DNA from: Bacillus sp. SORGH_AS_0510 | Lineage (GTDB): Bacteria > Bacillota > Bacilli > Bacillales > Cytobacillaceae | DNA: 64,000 bases | Reading direction: 5' to 3' | Assembly (NCBI RefSeq): GCF_030818775.1 | Contig: NZ_JAUTAU010000001.1 | Span: 3,724,001 to 3,788,000 of the forward strand | The notes under the pieces: generated by a model | Databases searched by the model: none | Told to the model about the DNA's origin: nothing | The model's input: only the letters and a program-made list of their open reading frames with translations | Shown: positions 8,300-18,128 of the stretch, piece by piece | Layout of the letters: each line of letters opens with the position of its first letter | How positions within the stretch are numbered: the first letter of the stretch is position 1 | Made by a program: the position numbers and the translations under genes

Positions 8300-8782
8300 T
8301 TATTTAGATGCGCCAACACCTGAGAGCTCTAGCTCTTTTACTTTATCTTTTTCTTTTCCTTTTCCTTTTGCAAGAATAGTTTTTATGGATGCAAGTTCTG
8401 CTCTAATATCCTTTATTTGTGACAACTCTTGATTAACGGCTTTAAGAACTTCTAAGTACTCATTATTAAGTGAACTCATGCTATCCTGTAAATTCCAGAT
8501 TTGTTCCTCTAATTTATCTATTTTCTCTTCGGCTTGAATAGAAATCTTCGCTACATCTGCCACATCTTTTTTCGTCGGTATATTCATTATGCCAGCCATT
8601 ACCTCTTGGTTTTTTCTTAATAGCTCCATATATCGCGCATGGCTTTCGGTACCGGTTTTCATGAGGCGGACAAACTCATTGTTGTCCGTCATCATATACA
8701 AAAGACCATTTAATTGCTTCTCCCACATTTCACTAATCCGCTTAACGCCCTCAAATGGGTCATACGTTTTATCTTTAGTCAT
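8300..8782 (-). CDS. phaR: Class IV PHA synthase subunit PhaR (copy 1)
   Basis: A 160-residue helical protein required by Bacillus-type PhaC for polymerase activity. The N-terminal part (YDPFEGVKRISEMWEKQLNG, NNEFVRLMKTGTE) and central IPTKKDVADVAKISIQAEEK followed by KLEEQIWNLQDS match the PhaR pattern. The C-terminus is a coiled coil ending in a Lys-rich tail. A good site (AAAGGGGAG) precedes the ATG. It lies 9-15 bp upstream of phaC in the same operon. Two related proteins occur in PHA locus 2 (39338-39904 and, more distantly, 40509-40994). Confidence 0.92.
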   Translation of the reverse strand: MTKDKTYDPFEGVKRISEMWEKQLNGLLYMMTDNNEFVRLMKTGTESHARYMELLRKNQEVMAGIMNIPTKKDVADVAKISIQAEEKIDKLEEQIWNLQDSMSSLNNEYLEVLKAVNQELSQIKDIRAELASIKTILAKGKGKEKDKVKELELSGVGASK

Positions 8783-8807
8783 ATTGCATCTCCCCTTTAA
8801 GCTATCG

Positions 8808-9440
8808 TTAAAGTTCTTCGGTTTTTTCTAAATATTTATTAAGTGGAAACATAATCGTTTTTATTTGTCTCGCAAAAAGGTTGACAAAGCCCCTCTGACT
8901 TTCATAAATTAAATTCCCTACTTGTTTAACAGCATGAATATATCGCATCCTACCTTTTTTCCTCAATGAGATGTATTGGTCGATCATTTCTATATCTTTA
9001 TCCATTGTAAAATAGCTATTAACCGTATGACACGGTGCATCAAGAATTGACATTGTTTTCTTTTGGATTTTATCAATCTGAGCATTTATTTCCTCATAAG
9101 ATCGAATCGGAAAAAAATGCTGAAGACTAGTCGTAGACATTAGGAATTCCTCTCGTGCCATTCTCTCCCATTCAGCAAATTCTTTATTAAATTTTTCTAT
9201 TATCTCCTTTACGTTTCCCTGATTTCTTTTTATACTCTCAGAGAATAACTTTGCTTCTTTTAACAATACTTCATCGCGAAAATCAGCCCGTTTTGCCCAT
9301 TCATCTAGTTCTCCAAATGCATGCCGCCATAGTAAATCCAAACTGGAAAGCTGTTCTAGTTCGTCATATTCTAGTTGTATCTCTTCCTTTTGTTCCAAAT
9401 CCTCATTGGTTTCTTGTGATTCTGTTTCTTTATTTGCCAA
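8808..9440 (-). CDS. Phasin-like coiled-coil protein upstream of phaR (copy 1)
   Basis: An acidic, almost wholly helical protein of about 210 residues without signal peptide or membrane segment. It aligns along its length with the protein at 39920-40531; shared landmarks are SLDxLWxxxFxELDxW, TTxLQxFFPxxSYEEIN and the ending FVNLFARQIK. Both copies sit directly upstream of phaR, so it is probably a granule-associated phasin or a synthase accessory subunit; that is inference. The frame opens with a GTG at 9449 that touches the AGGA site, so the TTG at 9440 with 7-8 nt spacing is preferred. Confidence 0.75.
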   Translation of the reverse strand: MANKETESQETNEDLEQKEEIQLEYDELEQLSSLDLLWRHAFGELDEWAKRADFRDEVLLKEAKLFSESIKRNQGNVKEIIEKFNKEFAEWERMAREEFLMSTTSLQHFFPIRSYEEINAQIDKIQKKTMSILDAPCHTVNSYFTMDKDIEMIDQYISLRKKGRMRYIHAVKQVGNLIYESQRGFVNLFARQIKTIMFPLNKYLEKTEEL

Positions 9441-9551
9441 ATTAATCACGTCCTATATTATTAAATTTTAATTTTTGAATATTGAATTTTTCTAAGATGG
9501 ATTATTAATAGAAAACTTTGAAGTAGTTCATGTGGGAGTTTGATATTGTGG

Positions 9552-11184
9552 TTAAACATGTAGTTGTTCTTCTTCTTTTCGTAACATCCGTCTCAAGAAT
9601 TTACCTACGGATGATTTTGGCAGTTCATCAAGGATTTCGATTTCTTTTGGAACCTTATAGGGGGCTAAGTTAACTTTAGCAAATTCAATTAATGTTTCGG
9701 GCGTAACAAGAATGCCTGTCTTTAATTTTACAAAAGCTTTAACCGTCTCCCCTCTGTAACTATCTGGTGCACCGATCACAATGGCTTCCTCCACTGCCAC
9801 GTGCTGGTAGAGCACTTCTTCGATTTCACGTGGATAAACATTATAGCCGCTGGCAATAATAATATCTTTCTTACGATCCAAAATGTAGAAGTACCCATCT
9901 TCATCCATTTTTGCAATGTCTCCAGTGAAAAGCCAACCGTCTCTTAAGACCATTTCCGTATCACCAGGCCGTTTCCAGTAGCCCTTCATTACCTGCGGTC
10001 CACGTAGGATTAATTCTCCTGCTTCCCCAATTGGGACATCTTCAATACCATGAGCAGTTTGTGTTACAATTCTAGCTTCAGTGCCTGGCAAAGGAATACC
10101 AACGCTTCCTAATTTTCTTGGTAAGAATGGTGGTGTAGAGATTGCCGATGGAGCCGTTTCTGATAATCCATACCCGTCTGCCAATCTTACTCCAACTCTT
10201 TTCTCAAAGGACCTTACCTGCTCAACCGGAAGAGGTGCTCCTCCGCTGCTTAAATAATAGATATCTCCTAGATTACTTGCCTCTAAATCTGGGTGACTAT
10301 TAAAAGCGAAAATCATTGTTGGGACTGCTGTCAGTTGAAATGGTTTTTCCCTTTTAACCAGTTCTAATACTTCATTCACATCAAACCTAGGTAAAATTAG
10401 CTGGTTACAGCCAATCCTAATGGCAGAAAGTGCATTACACGAAAGTCCATACACATGGAACATCGGAAGCACACTCACAATTTTAAAAATTTTCAGGCTT
10501 CTCATCCACCGCATTGTAGGTAAAATCACATACCTGAATGATATTTGCTAACAGGTTGTGATGGGTAAGCATAACCCCTTTAGACACTCCAGTTGTCCCA
10601 CCAGTGTATTGTAATATGGCGACATCCTCAGCTATATCAATCGGAATTTCAGGAATGACATTATCATGTGTAAGGAAATCCTCAAAGTAAACATCTCCAT
10701 CAGCCAGTTGAATTCTATTAGCACCAAAACCAACAACAATAATCCTCTCTAAAGAAGTCTTTGGTTGCACCCTCTTTACTCTTGAATACAAATCCTCAAA
10801 TACAACCATATATTTTGCTTCAGAATCATTTAACACATATTCTATTTCTCTTTCGACGTACATCGGATTAACTTGAACAGAAATTGCACCTAGCCTAAAC
10901 CCTGCAAAAAGACTAAATATATAATGAGGGCAGTTTGGCAGCATTATGGCGAGACGTTCTCCCTTTTTTAGACCAATCCGATATAAAGAGGCAGCAAACC
11001 ATTCAGAGATCATTTTGGTTTCCTTATAGCTCCAAGACCTTCCATAAAAAGTAAGGGCAGGTCTTTCATTGTGAATATTGGCTGCCTGCTTTAATAGATC
11101 AAACAATGAATCGTACTCAACCGAAACCGTTTCACTAATCCTTGGGTCGTAAAATTTTAACCATGGTTTTTTTTGATATTCCAA
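9552..11184 (-). pseudogene. Long-chain acyl-CoA ligase (copy 1), split by a single-base frameshift
   Basis: An AMP-forming acyl-CoA synthetase that would activate fatty acids. The 5' part (from TTG 11184 behind GAGGAGGGG) carries the P-loop-like YTGGTTGVSKGVMLTH and stops after EKPENF. The 3' part continues in another frame with KIVSVLPMFHVYG, DGYGLSETAP, the motif GWLFTGDIAKMDEDGYFYI and the C-terminal Lys in PKSSVGKFLRR. Deleting one base of the five-A run at 10485-10489 (five T on the coding strand) restores ENFKIVSVLP, exactly as in the intact paralogue at 41904-43538, and gives 543 residues against 544. Read error and true inactivation are both possible. Confidence 0.88.
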
Positions 11185-11221
11185 CTTATTCCCCTCCTCA
11201 TTATTCTTTCAGGTTTAAGCT

Positions 11222-13825
11222 CTATACTCCTTTAAAAGCTCGTCGATATATTTCTGCTAGTTCACTTACAAATGGCTGTTTTGGATTGGCGATGGTATCT
11301 TGATCATCAAATGCTCGTTCTGCCATTTCAAGAACCTTGCTTTCGAATACGGTTTTAGAAACACCATTTCCCTCTATACTCATTTGAATATCTAATTCTT
11401 TTGCGAGTTGCAAAATCGCATGAATTAAGCTGTCGATTCCTTCTTCCGTTGTACTAGCAGGCAATCCTAGTATTTTGGCAATTTCACAATAGCGTTTATC
11501 AGCAATAAAGTATTCATATTTAGGGTACGTCATAAATTTATTTGGTTTGGCTGAATTGTACCGTATCACATGTGGTAAAAGAATTGCATTGGCACGCCCA
11601 TGTGGAATAGTAAATTCCGCACCAATTACGTGTGCTAAGCTATGGTTAATTCCTAAAAATGAATTAGCGAATGCCATTCCAGCTATTGTTGATGCATTAT
11701 GCATTTTTTCTCGAGCTAATTCGTCACTTCCATCTCGATATGCTCTTGGCAAATACTCAAAGACCAGCTGAATGGCTTTTAAGGCCAAGCCGTCCGTATA
11801 ATCATTTGCTAAAACAGAAACATATGCTTCAATAGCATGGGTCAATACATCTATCCCTGTATCCGCAGTCACATGCTTAGGAACAGACATTACAAACTGC
11901 GGGTCAATAATTGCCACATCCGGTGTTAGTTGGAAATCTGCAAGCGGGTATTTTATGTTTACTTTTTTATCCGTAATAACAGAAAATGCTGTTACTTCTG
12001 AACCTGTACCTGAAGTCGTTGGAATGGCAACAAATTTTGCCCTCCCACGTAGAACTGGGAATTTAACCACTCGCTTATTCGGATCAAAGAATTTTTTAGT
12101 CAAACTATGGAAATCTGTCTCTGGATGTTCGTAAAACAACCACATTGCTTTTGCGGCATCCATGACCGACCCGCCACCGAGGGCAATAATGACATCAGGT
12201 TGAAAACCTCTCATTCTATCTGCGCCACGCATAACCGTCTCAATACTAGGTTCTGGTTCAATTTCAGAAAACACCTCATATTGAACCTTATTTGGATTCT
12301 TATCCAGATAATAAATAACTTTGTCTACAAAACCATTTCCCAAAGAGCTTCCGCTTGTAACAATAAATGCTTTCGAAATTTTCGGGATTGAGGCAAGCGT
12401 CTGAATTGAATTTTTCTCAAAAAATATCTGGGATGGGACCTTAAACCATTGTGTAAATGTTCGTCTTTTAGCTACCTTTTTAATATTGATGAGATTAGCT
12501 GCTCCAACATTTTGTGACACTGAATTTCCTCCATAGGTTCCACATCCTATCGTTAAGGACGGGAGTGAAGTGTTATAGATATCACCGATGGCTCCATGGG
12601 TAGAAGGTGTATTGACAATAATACGGCCAGCCTTCATGCGCATTGCGAATCTATCAACTAGAGTTTGCTCAGCTGTATGTATGGCTGCTGAATGTCCAAG
12701 TCCCCCATACTCCAGCGTTTCCTCCGCAATCAATAATCCTTCTGCAAAACTATTAACCTTATAGCAGGCTAAGATTGGACTGAGTTTTTCACAAGAAAGT
12801 GGAAATTTTGGACCTACCCCCTCTAATTCAGCAATTAGAATCTTCGTATTTACAGGAACATTCACTCCTGCCATTTTTGCGATCATGTAAGCTGGTAAAC
12901 CAACGATTAATTGATTAATAGAATTCGTTTTCTCGAAGATGGCTACTTTTTCTATGAGTTTTCGTTCTTCTTCATTTAGGAAATAGCACTGATTTTCTAT
13001 CATTTCCTGTTTAACTTCATTGTAAATTTCTTGATCAATGATTAGTGCTTGTTCTGAAGCACAAATCATTCCATTATCGAAGGTTTTAGATAATATTACA
13101 TCATTGATTGCTCGTTTTATATTTGCAGTTTTCTCAATATAACAAGGAACATTTCCTGCTCCAACACCAATTGCTGGTTTACCAGAACTATAAGCAGCTT
13201 TTACCAAGTTAGGTCCACCTGTTGCTAAGATGAGGGAAATCTTTGGATGTATCATTAAGGCTTGGAAGGCTTCGTGAGAAGGTAACTCAATCCATTGAAT
13301 ACAATTCTCAGGAGCGCCTGCCAGTATGGCGGCATTCTTTAATAATGAGGCAGTCTCTGTGCAGCATTTTTGAGCATATTTAGGAAAGGCAAAAATGATA
13401 GGGTTTCTTGTTTTAAGTGAAATAAGAGATTTGAAGATTACAGTTGATGTTGGATTGGTAATTGGAATGACACCTGCGATGACACCTACTGGTTCAGCCA
13501 TCTCTACCATTCCTTCATTTTCGTTTTCGCTAATCACACCTACTGTTTTCATATCCCTAATATTGTTGTAGATAAATTCTGTAGCAAACATATTTTTAAA
13601 AACTTTATCTTCGTAAACTCCCCTTCTTGTTTCATTTACAGCAAGCTTTGCTAAATGCCTATGATTTTCAAGTGCAGTAACAGCGATTTGCTTAATAATT
13701 TCATCAACCATTTCTTGGGTAAAACAGCGAAAAGCTTCAAGTGCATTTACTGCGTTATTTGCTAACGATTCAATCATCGCAGCAACCGTTTGAGTTTCAA
13801 GTACCACTCTTTCTTCTACTGACAT
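11222..13825 (-). CDS. adhE: Bifunctional acetaldehyde-CoA/alcohol dehydrogenase AdhE
   Basis: Reduces acetyl-CoA to acetaldehyde and then ethanol with NADH (or the reverse). The N-terminal half (about 1-440) is an acylating aldehyde dehydrogenase with catalytic Cys in NGMICASEQALI. The C-terminal half is an iron-dependent alcohol dehydrogenase with GGGSVMDAAKAMW, IPTTSGTGSEVTAF and the metal-binding LGINHSLAHVIGAEFTIPHGR... region. The 867-residue length is standard for AdhE. The ATG at 13825 is chosen because GGAGGG lies 7 nt upstream. It heads an operon with the acyl-CoA ligase and phaR-phaC, behind a FadR-type operator, an unusual placement that suggests use of other acyl-CoAs or redox balancing with PHA synthesis (inference). 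Confidence 0.95.
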   Translation of the reverse strand: MSVEERVVLETQTVAAMIESLANNAVNALEAFRCFTQEMVDEIIKQIAVTALENHRHLAKLAVNETRRGVYEDKVFKNMFATEFIYNNIRDMKTVGVISENENEGMVEMAEPVGVIAGVIPITNPTSTVIFKSLISLKTRNPIIFAFPKYAQKCCTETASLLKNAAILAGAPENCIQWIELPSHEAFQALMIHPKISLILATGGPNLVKAAYSSGKPAIGVGAGNVPCYIEKTANIKRAINDVILSKTFDNGMICASEQALIIDQEIYNEVKQEMIENQCYFLNEEERKLIEKVAIFEKTNSINQLIVGLPAYMIAKMAGVNVPVNTKILIAELEGVGPKFPLSCEKLSPILACYKVNSFAEGLLIAEETLEYGGLGHSAAIHTAEQTLVDRFAMRMKAGRIIVNTPSTHGAIGDIYNTSLPSLTIGCGTYGGNSVSQNVGAANLINIKKVAKRRTFTQWFKVPSQIFFEKNSIQTLASIPKISKAFIVTSGSSLGNGFVDKVIYYLDKNPNKVQYEVFSEIEPEPSIETVMRGADRMRGFQPDVIIALGGGSVMDAAKAMWLFYEHPETDFHSLTKKFFDPNKRVVKFPVLRGRAKFVAIPTTSGTGSEVTAFSVITDKKVNIKYPLADFQLTPDVAIIDPQFVMSVPKHVTADTGIDVLTHAIEAYVSVLANDYTDGLALKAIQLVFEYLPRAYRDGSDELAREKMHNASTIAGMAFANSFLGINHSLAHVIGAEFTIPHGRANAILLPHVIRYNSAKPNKFMTYPKYEYFIADKRYCEIAKILGLPASTTEEGIDSLIHAILQLAKELDIQMSIEGNGVSKTVFESKVLEMAERAFDDQDTIANPKQPFVSELAEIYRRAFKGV

Positions 13826-13910
13826 CTTCATTCCCTCCAAACACATATACTCCTATTGGCTAAAATATATCATTTAGAAATTCCGAAAATTGTCGAATCG
13901 TGCAAGAAAA

Positions 13911-13928
13911 CGAATGAGTACTCATTCA
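13911..13928. promoter_or_regulatory. FadR-type (TetR family) operator upstream of adhE
   Basis: CGAATGAGTACTCATTCA is a near-perfect palindrome that matches the B. subtilis FadR (YsiA) consensus TGAATGANTANTCATTCA in all but the first base. It lies about 85 bp upstream of the adhE start and would place the whole adhE - ligase - phaRC operon under control of fatty acyl-CoA. Confidence 0.75.
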
Positions 13929-13974
13929 TTTCATAGAATGTTCAAAAATTTGAACTCTTTCCAAAATAAAAAGT

Positions 13975-13995
13975 GGCTGACTAAATGAGTCAGCC
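13975..13995 (-). terminator. Terminator of ppc
   Basis: GGCTGACT (13975-13982) pairs with AGTCAGCC (13988-13995). On the minus strand it is followed by CTTTTTATTTT, just after the ppc stop. Confidence 0.88.
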
Positions 13996-14012
13996 TCCGA
14001 TTCAGTTGGGTA

Positions 14013-16769
14013 TCAGCCAGTATTCCTTAATCCAGCAGATATACCACTTATAGTTAGAAGAACTTGTGTGAGTAATTCATCATTCTCTCCTTCTTGCTTC
14101 CTTAATTCTTTAATTAACTCAACTTGAAGGTGGTTTAATGGGTCAACATAAGGATTTCGTCGATGAACCGATTCTTGAATATTTGGAGTATGATCCAGCA
14201 ATTCATTATCCCCTGTTATTTTCAATAAGATAGCTTTCGTTCTTTCATATTCTTCTAAAATATTTGTAAAAATTCTATCTGCTATTGCTTTATCTTGAAC
14301 AAGAGTTAAATATTCCTTTGCAGTGGTAATATCAGCTTTCATTAACGCCATGTGTAAATTATCAATCGTTGATCGGAAAAATGGCCACTTCTCATACATT
14401 TGTTGTAAGAGCTGGAGATTTTCAGCACTTTTTGAAGCAAAAGTGTCTAGTCCAGTTCCAGCAGCATACCATGCAGGAAGCAATTGCCTGCTTTGAGTCC
14501 ACGCAAACACCCACGGGATTGCCCTTAAATCCTCAAAACGACCTCTATTTTTTCTACTCATTGGTCTTGATCCAATATTTAGGTCACCTAATTCCCTTAA
14601 TGGTGTTGCTTCATTAAAGTATGTTAAGAAGTCTGGATCTCCAAACACCAATGATTGATATTTCCCTAAAGAAATACCCGCAATTTCTTCAATGGTTTCT
14701 TCCCAAATAGGATCGCGGTGATATCCTGACTCTTTTGATACATGTGTTGCTGCAAGCAGTAAGGTAGAAGTCGCCTGCTCTAAACTACGGTAAGCAATAT
14801 CCTCAAGTAAATACCTTGACGATAATACTTCCCCCTGTTCGGTAATTTTTACACCATCTCCAATGGTTTCAGCCGGTTGAGATAAGATGCTCTTGTTTAA
14901 TGGACCGCCGCCACGACCAAGCGAACCACCGCGTCCGTGGAAGAATTTAAGGCCAATATTATACTGCTTAGCCATTTTATGAATTTCAATTTGGGCTCTA
15001 TATAGCTTCCAGTTGGCAGTAAGTGTTCCACCATCCTTGCTACCATCAGAGTATCCTAGCATGATTTCCTGTTGATCCCCTAAAATCTTCAAATGATTGC
15101 GGTACAATGGCATTTCAAAGAGGGTTTCCATAATCTTAGGACCAGCAACAAGGTCATCAATTGTCTCCAGCAATGGAGCTACATTTAAATGACTTTCTAA
15201 AGTGCCGTCTGCGTGAAGTCGATAAATTCCCGCCTCTTTAGCTAGGACTAAAACTTCAAGCAAGTCACTTGGTGATTTAGTCATACTAACAAGGTAGACA
15301 GAAATGGAACGTTTCCCAAACTCTTCATGTGCCTCTTTAATCATTTGGAATACTTTAATCATTTCTTGCGTATCCGCAGAATAATCTTCATTCAAAAGTA
15401 GTACAGGGCGTGGATCCATTAAGATATTTTGTAAAATCTTTATTTTTTCTTCTTCGGATAGTTCCGCATAGTTTTCAGTGATTCTTACTTTACGAAGAAT
15501 CTCTGTGATAGCCGCTTCGTGTTCTCCACTATGGTTACGGATATCCAATGTTGCTAAATGGAATCCAAATAACTGAACTTGACGAATCAGCTTCTGAATA
15601 ATTTTTAATTCATGCGCTGCAGGGTGATGCATCTTTAAACTTCTTTTAATAAGATATAAGTCTTCTAATAATTCCTCTGCAGACTTATATCCTAATTCTG
15701 AGGATCCCACATGCTTAACTCGTTCAATAATCAGTGCGAAGGCCCGACGATACACTTCCGCTTTATTTGGCCACTTTTTGTCTTCTTTTAAGTAAATATC
15801 TTCTTTTTCTTCGATAAAAGTAAGTAATTCTTCACTAACCTCTACACGTGTAGTAGCCTGGCTGTACCTCTTCATTAGATCGACTAATACATTCTTGTAC
15901 TTCTTTAGTACCAATCTTCTTTGTCTATTTAAGGTTTCCCATGTGACCTCATGGGTAACATTCGGGTTGCCGTCACGGTCTCCGCCGATCCATGAACCGA
16001 AACGAAGGAAATTAGGAACTTCCCATGCAGCATGAGGATAATACTTACCTAAATTGTCGGCAACTTCCTGGTGTATCTCCGGAAGCACCTCAAAAAGTGT
16101 TTGATCAAAATAATACAATCCATTTCTTACTTCATCCAACACAGTAGGCTTATGCTGACGTAGTTCATCGGTTTGCCATAGAATCGTCACTTCATTAAAC
16201 AAGCTTTCTTCAAGCTTTTTTCTTTCCCTGCTAGTTAACAAAGGATGATCTAGACTTTTTAAGATGTCCGCAATTCGCTGTTGAATTTCAAGAATGGAGC
16301 GCTTAGTCGCCTCAGTTGGATGAGCCGTGATTACTAATTCTAAGGATAGCGTATGTAAAACTTTTTGAATCACATCTTCATTAATATCATTCTCTTTTAG
16401 TGAAAGAATCGCACTCTCAATGGATGCAGGCTGTACAATATTATCATCTTGAAGCTGATATTCCCTCCGTCTTCTGATACGATGGTTTTGTTCAGCTGCG
16501 TTTATCAAATGGAAATACATAGAAAAAGCACGGATAATTTGCTTTCTCATCGGAGAGCTTAGATTAGCGATTTCATCTTTTAAATTAGTATAAATTTCTT
16601 GATCAAAGTGAGTTCTTAAAGTCTTTGACATCAATCTAATTTTCTCTACTTTTTCGAATAATTCAGATCCACCATGATTGACAAGAATTTCACCAAGCAT
16701 TTTTCCAAGTAATTTCACATCGCGACGCAACGGAAGACTGCTGTCATTTACTTTTAATTCTGTTGCCAT
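14013..16769 (-). CDS. ppc: Phosphoenolpyruvate carboxylase
   Basis: Carboxylates PEP with bicarbonate to oxaloacetate, refilling the TCA cycle. The hallmarks are present in order: catalytic His in VITAHPTEATKRS, GGDRDGNPNVTHEVT, the Arg-rich loop FHGRGGSLGRGGGP and the invariant C-terminal Asn-Thr-Gly. The length (918) is normal. The frame opens with a GTG at 16778, but the ATG at 16769 has the right spacing from AAGGAAGG. It has its own terminator at 13975-13995 and is monocistronic. Many bacilli rely on pyruvate carboxylase instead, so the gene is a mild genus marker. Confidence 0.97.
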   Translation of the reverse strand: MATELKVNDSSLPLRRDVKLLGKMLGEILVNHGGSELFEKVEKIRLMSKTLRTHFDQEIYTNLKDEIANLSSPMRKQIIRAFSMYFHLINAAEQNHRIRRRREYQLQDDNIVQPASIESAILSLKENDINEDVIQKVLHTLSLELVITAHPTEATKRSILEIQQRIADILKSLDHPLLTSRERKKLEESLFNEVTILWQTDELRQHKPTVLDEVRNGLYYFDQTLFEVLPEIHQEVADNLGKYYPHAAWEVPNFLRFGSWIGGDRDGNPNVTHEVTWETLNRQRRLVLKKYKNVLVDLMKRYSQATTRVEVSEELLTFIEEKEDIYLKEDKKWPNKAEVYRRAFALIIERVKHVGSSELGYKSAEELLEDLYLIKRSLKMHHPAAHELKIIQKLIRQVQLFGFHLATLDIRNHSGEHEAAITEILRKVRITENYAELSEEEKIKILQNILMDPRPVLLLNEDYSADTQEMIKVFQMIKEAHEEFGKRSISVYLVSMTKSPSDLLEVLVLAKEAGIYRLHADGTLESHLNVAPLLETIDDLVAGPKIMETLFEMPLYRNHLKILGDQQEIMLGYSDGSKDGGTLTANWKLYRAQIEIHKMAKQYNIGLKFFHGRGGSLGRGGGPLNKSILSQPAETIGDGVKITEQGEVLSSRYLLEDIAYRSLEQATSTLLLAATHVSKESGYHRDPIWEETIEEIAGISLGKYQSLVFGDPDFLTYFNEATPLRELGDLNIGSRPMSRKNRGRFEDLRAIPWVFAWTQSRQLLPAWYAAGTGLDTFASKSAENLQLLQQMYEKWPFFRSTIDNLHMALMKADITTAKEYLTLVQDKAIADRIFTNILEEYERTKAILLKITGDNELLDHTPNIQESVHRRNPYVDPLNHLQVELIKELRKQEGENDELLTQVLLTISGISAGLRNTG

Positions 16770-16881
16770 ACCATTCACCTTCCTTTAGTCAAAAAATTCG
16801 CTAAATTTTTATATATAAATATAACATAAATTTACCCATCATGTGAAAGAAATAACTTACTTTTTAAAAAAAAGAAAAAAA

Positions 16882-16896
16882 CCTGCACCATGCAGG
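16882..16896 (-). terminator. Terminator of the cadherin-like repeat gene
   Basis: CCTGCA and TGCAGG form a 6-bp stem with a 3-nt loop; on the minus strand a long T-rich run follows. Confidence 0.8.
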
Positions 16897-16912
16897 CTCT
16901 TGAGAATAGTAA

Positions 16913-18004
16913 TTATGCTTTTCTATCAATGACTAGTACATAGGTTTTCCGATCATCATCACTGTAAGATACCACAACAGAAATAACCGTTTTGTTATCG
17001 TCATCTAACATAATGGTTTTGCTTGTGCTACCTTCAATTAAAATGGTGGTACTGCTGTAGTTTGCTTTTGGGGCTATTGTGATCGAATCAACATTACTGT
17101 CAACAGCCACATGATACGTAAATTCATTAGCAGAAAATTCACTGTCCCATGTACCTTCATTAACTGTTAATGAAGAAAGAGTTGCTTTACTGACTTTAGC
17201 TGCTACGGTGCTAACGGTGTTATTACTTTGTTGGTTCATGGTTGGTAGAAAAGAATTGGTTCTATTATTTTGGGATGCGTTGGCTGATTTCGAGATAGAC
17301 GATCCATCTCTGATCACATTTAATGTATAGGTCCTTGTTTCACCATTTTCTGCGGTAACCACAATAAGTATGACCGTTTTTCCGACTGGTAATTCTTCGG
17401 TGGTACTATCTCCTTTTAAGCTAGACCCATTTACCTGAATGCTTGATGTGGATTCAGCTGCAGTAGGTGTGATCGTAAGAAAAGGTACGTCGTTTGCTAC
17501 TTCCACATCATACGCCGACATGTCAGATGAAAAGATTGGTGATAGCTTTCCATTTGATAATTCAATATTTTTCAAGAGATTATTACCGTTTTGTTTTCTA
17601 GTGACGGTAAGGGTGTAGGTGTTCGCTGGATGGGTACCGTCAGTAACTGTAATGAGGAATTTATTTACTCCTGTTTGAAGTGAAAATGTGCCAGCTATAC
17701 TGCTATTTATCGGCGTGTCATTAATTGTAATAACAGAATCTGGATTTTCACTTTCAACGAGTAGAGTCATTACCTTTGTCTGGTTGTCAACATTGGCGGA
17801 GTATTCATTCACACTTGTTGTAAAATCACGATCGAGTTTAACCCCTTCAATTTGCAAGTTTGAAAGTGTATTCCAAGATTCATTCTCCTGTACAACAACT
17901 GTACTTTCAGCAAAAGCTGTAGGTATGTAAGAATAATTCCCAATTCCAACTATAGAAGCAATCATGAACATGGTTATTCGTTTTTTTGATTTCTTCGGAA
18001 ACAT
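16913..18004 (-). CDS. Secreted protein with three cadherin-like beta-sandwich repeats
   Basis: A 363-residue exported protein. The signal peptide (KKRITMFMIASIVGIGNYS, cleavage near AFA-ES) is followed by three domains of the cadherin-like beta-sandwich family (PF12733 type) at about 45-145, 145-235 and 275-363. Each starts with L-x-x-L/I-x-L/V then G-x-L/W and ends with a strand of the form YTLxVxR (YTLTVTRKQ, YTLNVIRDG, YVLVIDRKA). An Asn/Ser-rich linker at about 240-275 separates the second and third. No catalytic or sortase motif is visible, so it is probably a non-covalently bound wall or adhesion protein. Function otherwise unknown. Confidence 0.82.
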   Translation of the reverse strand: MFPKKSKKRITMFMIASIVGIGNYSYIPTAFAESTVVVQENESWNTLSNLQIEGVKLDRDFTTSVNEYSANVDNQTKVMTLLVESENPDSVITINDTPINSSIAGTFSLQTGVNKFLITVTDGTHPANTYTLTVTRKQNGNNLLKNIELSNGKLSPIFSSDMSAYDVEVANDVPFLTITPTAAESTSSIQVNGSSLKGDSTTEELPVGKTVILIVVTAENGETRTYTLNVIRDGSSISKSANASQNNRTNSFLPTMNQQSNNTVSTVAAKVSKATLSSLTVNEGTWDSEFSANEFTYHVAVDSNVDSITIAPKANYSSTTILIEGSTSKTIMLDDDNKTVISVVVSYSDDDRKTYVLVIDRKA

Positions 18005-18091
18005 ACTTTTTCCTCCTGCAACAATAATTTAGACTTACATTATCATTGGAGGCTTAAGAAAACCTTAACTTTTTACCCATAGCAAAAAAAA

Positions 18092-18120
18092 CACGACTCA
18101 TTCGCCTTGAACAAGTCATG
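18092..18120 (-). terminator. Terminator of the SRPBCC gene
   Basis: A 12-bp stem with G-U pairs (18092-18103 with 18109-18120) is followed on the minus strand by eight T residues. Confidence 0.82.
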
Positions 18121-18128
18121 CTTTCTTC

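Noticed and set aside
12107..12391. Plus-strand open frame of 94 codons inside adhE
   Set aside because: It is a shadow of adhE on the other strand without its own signals.
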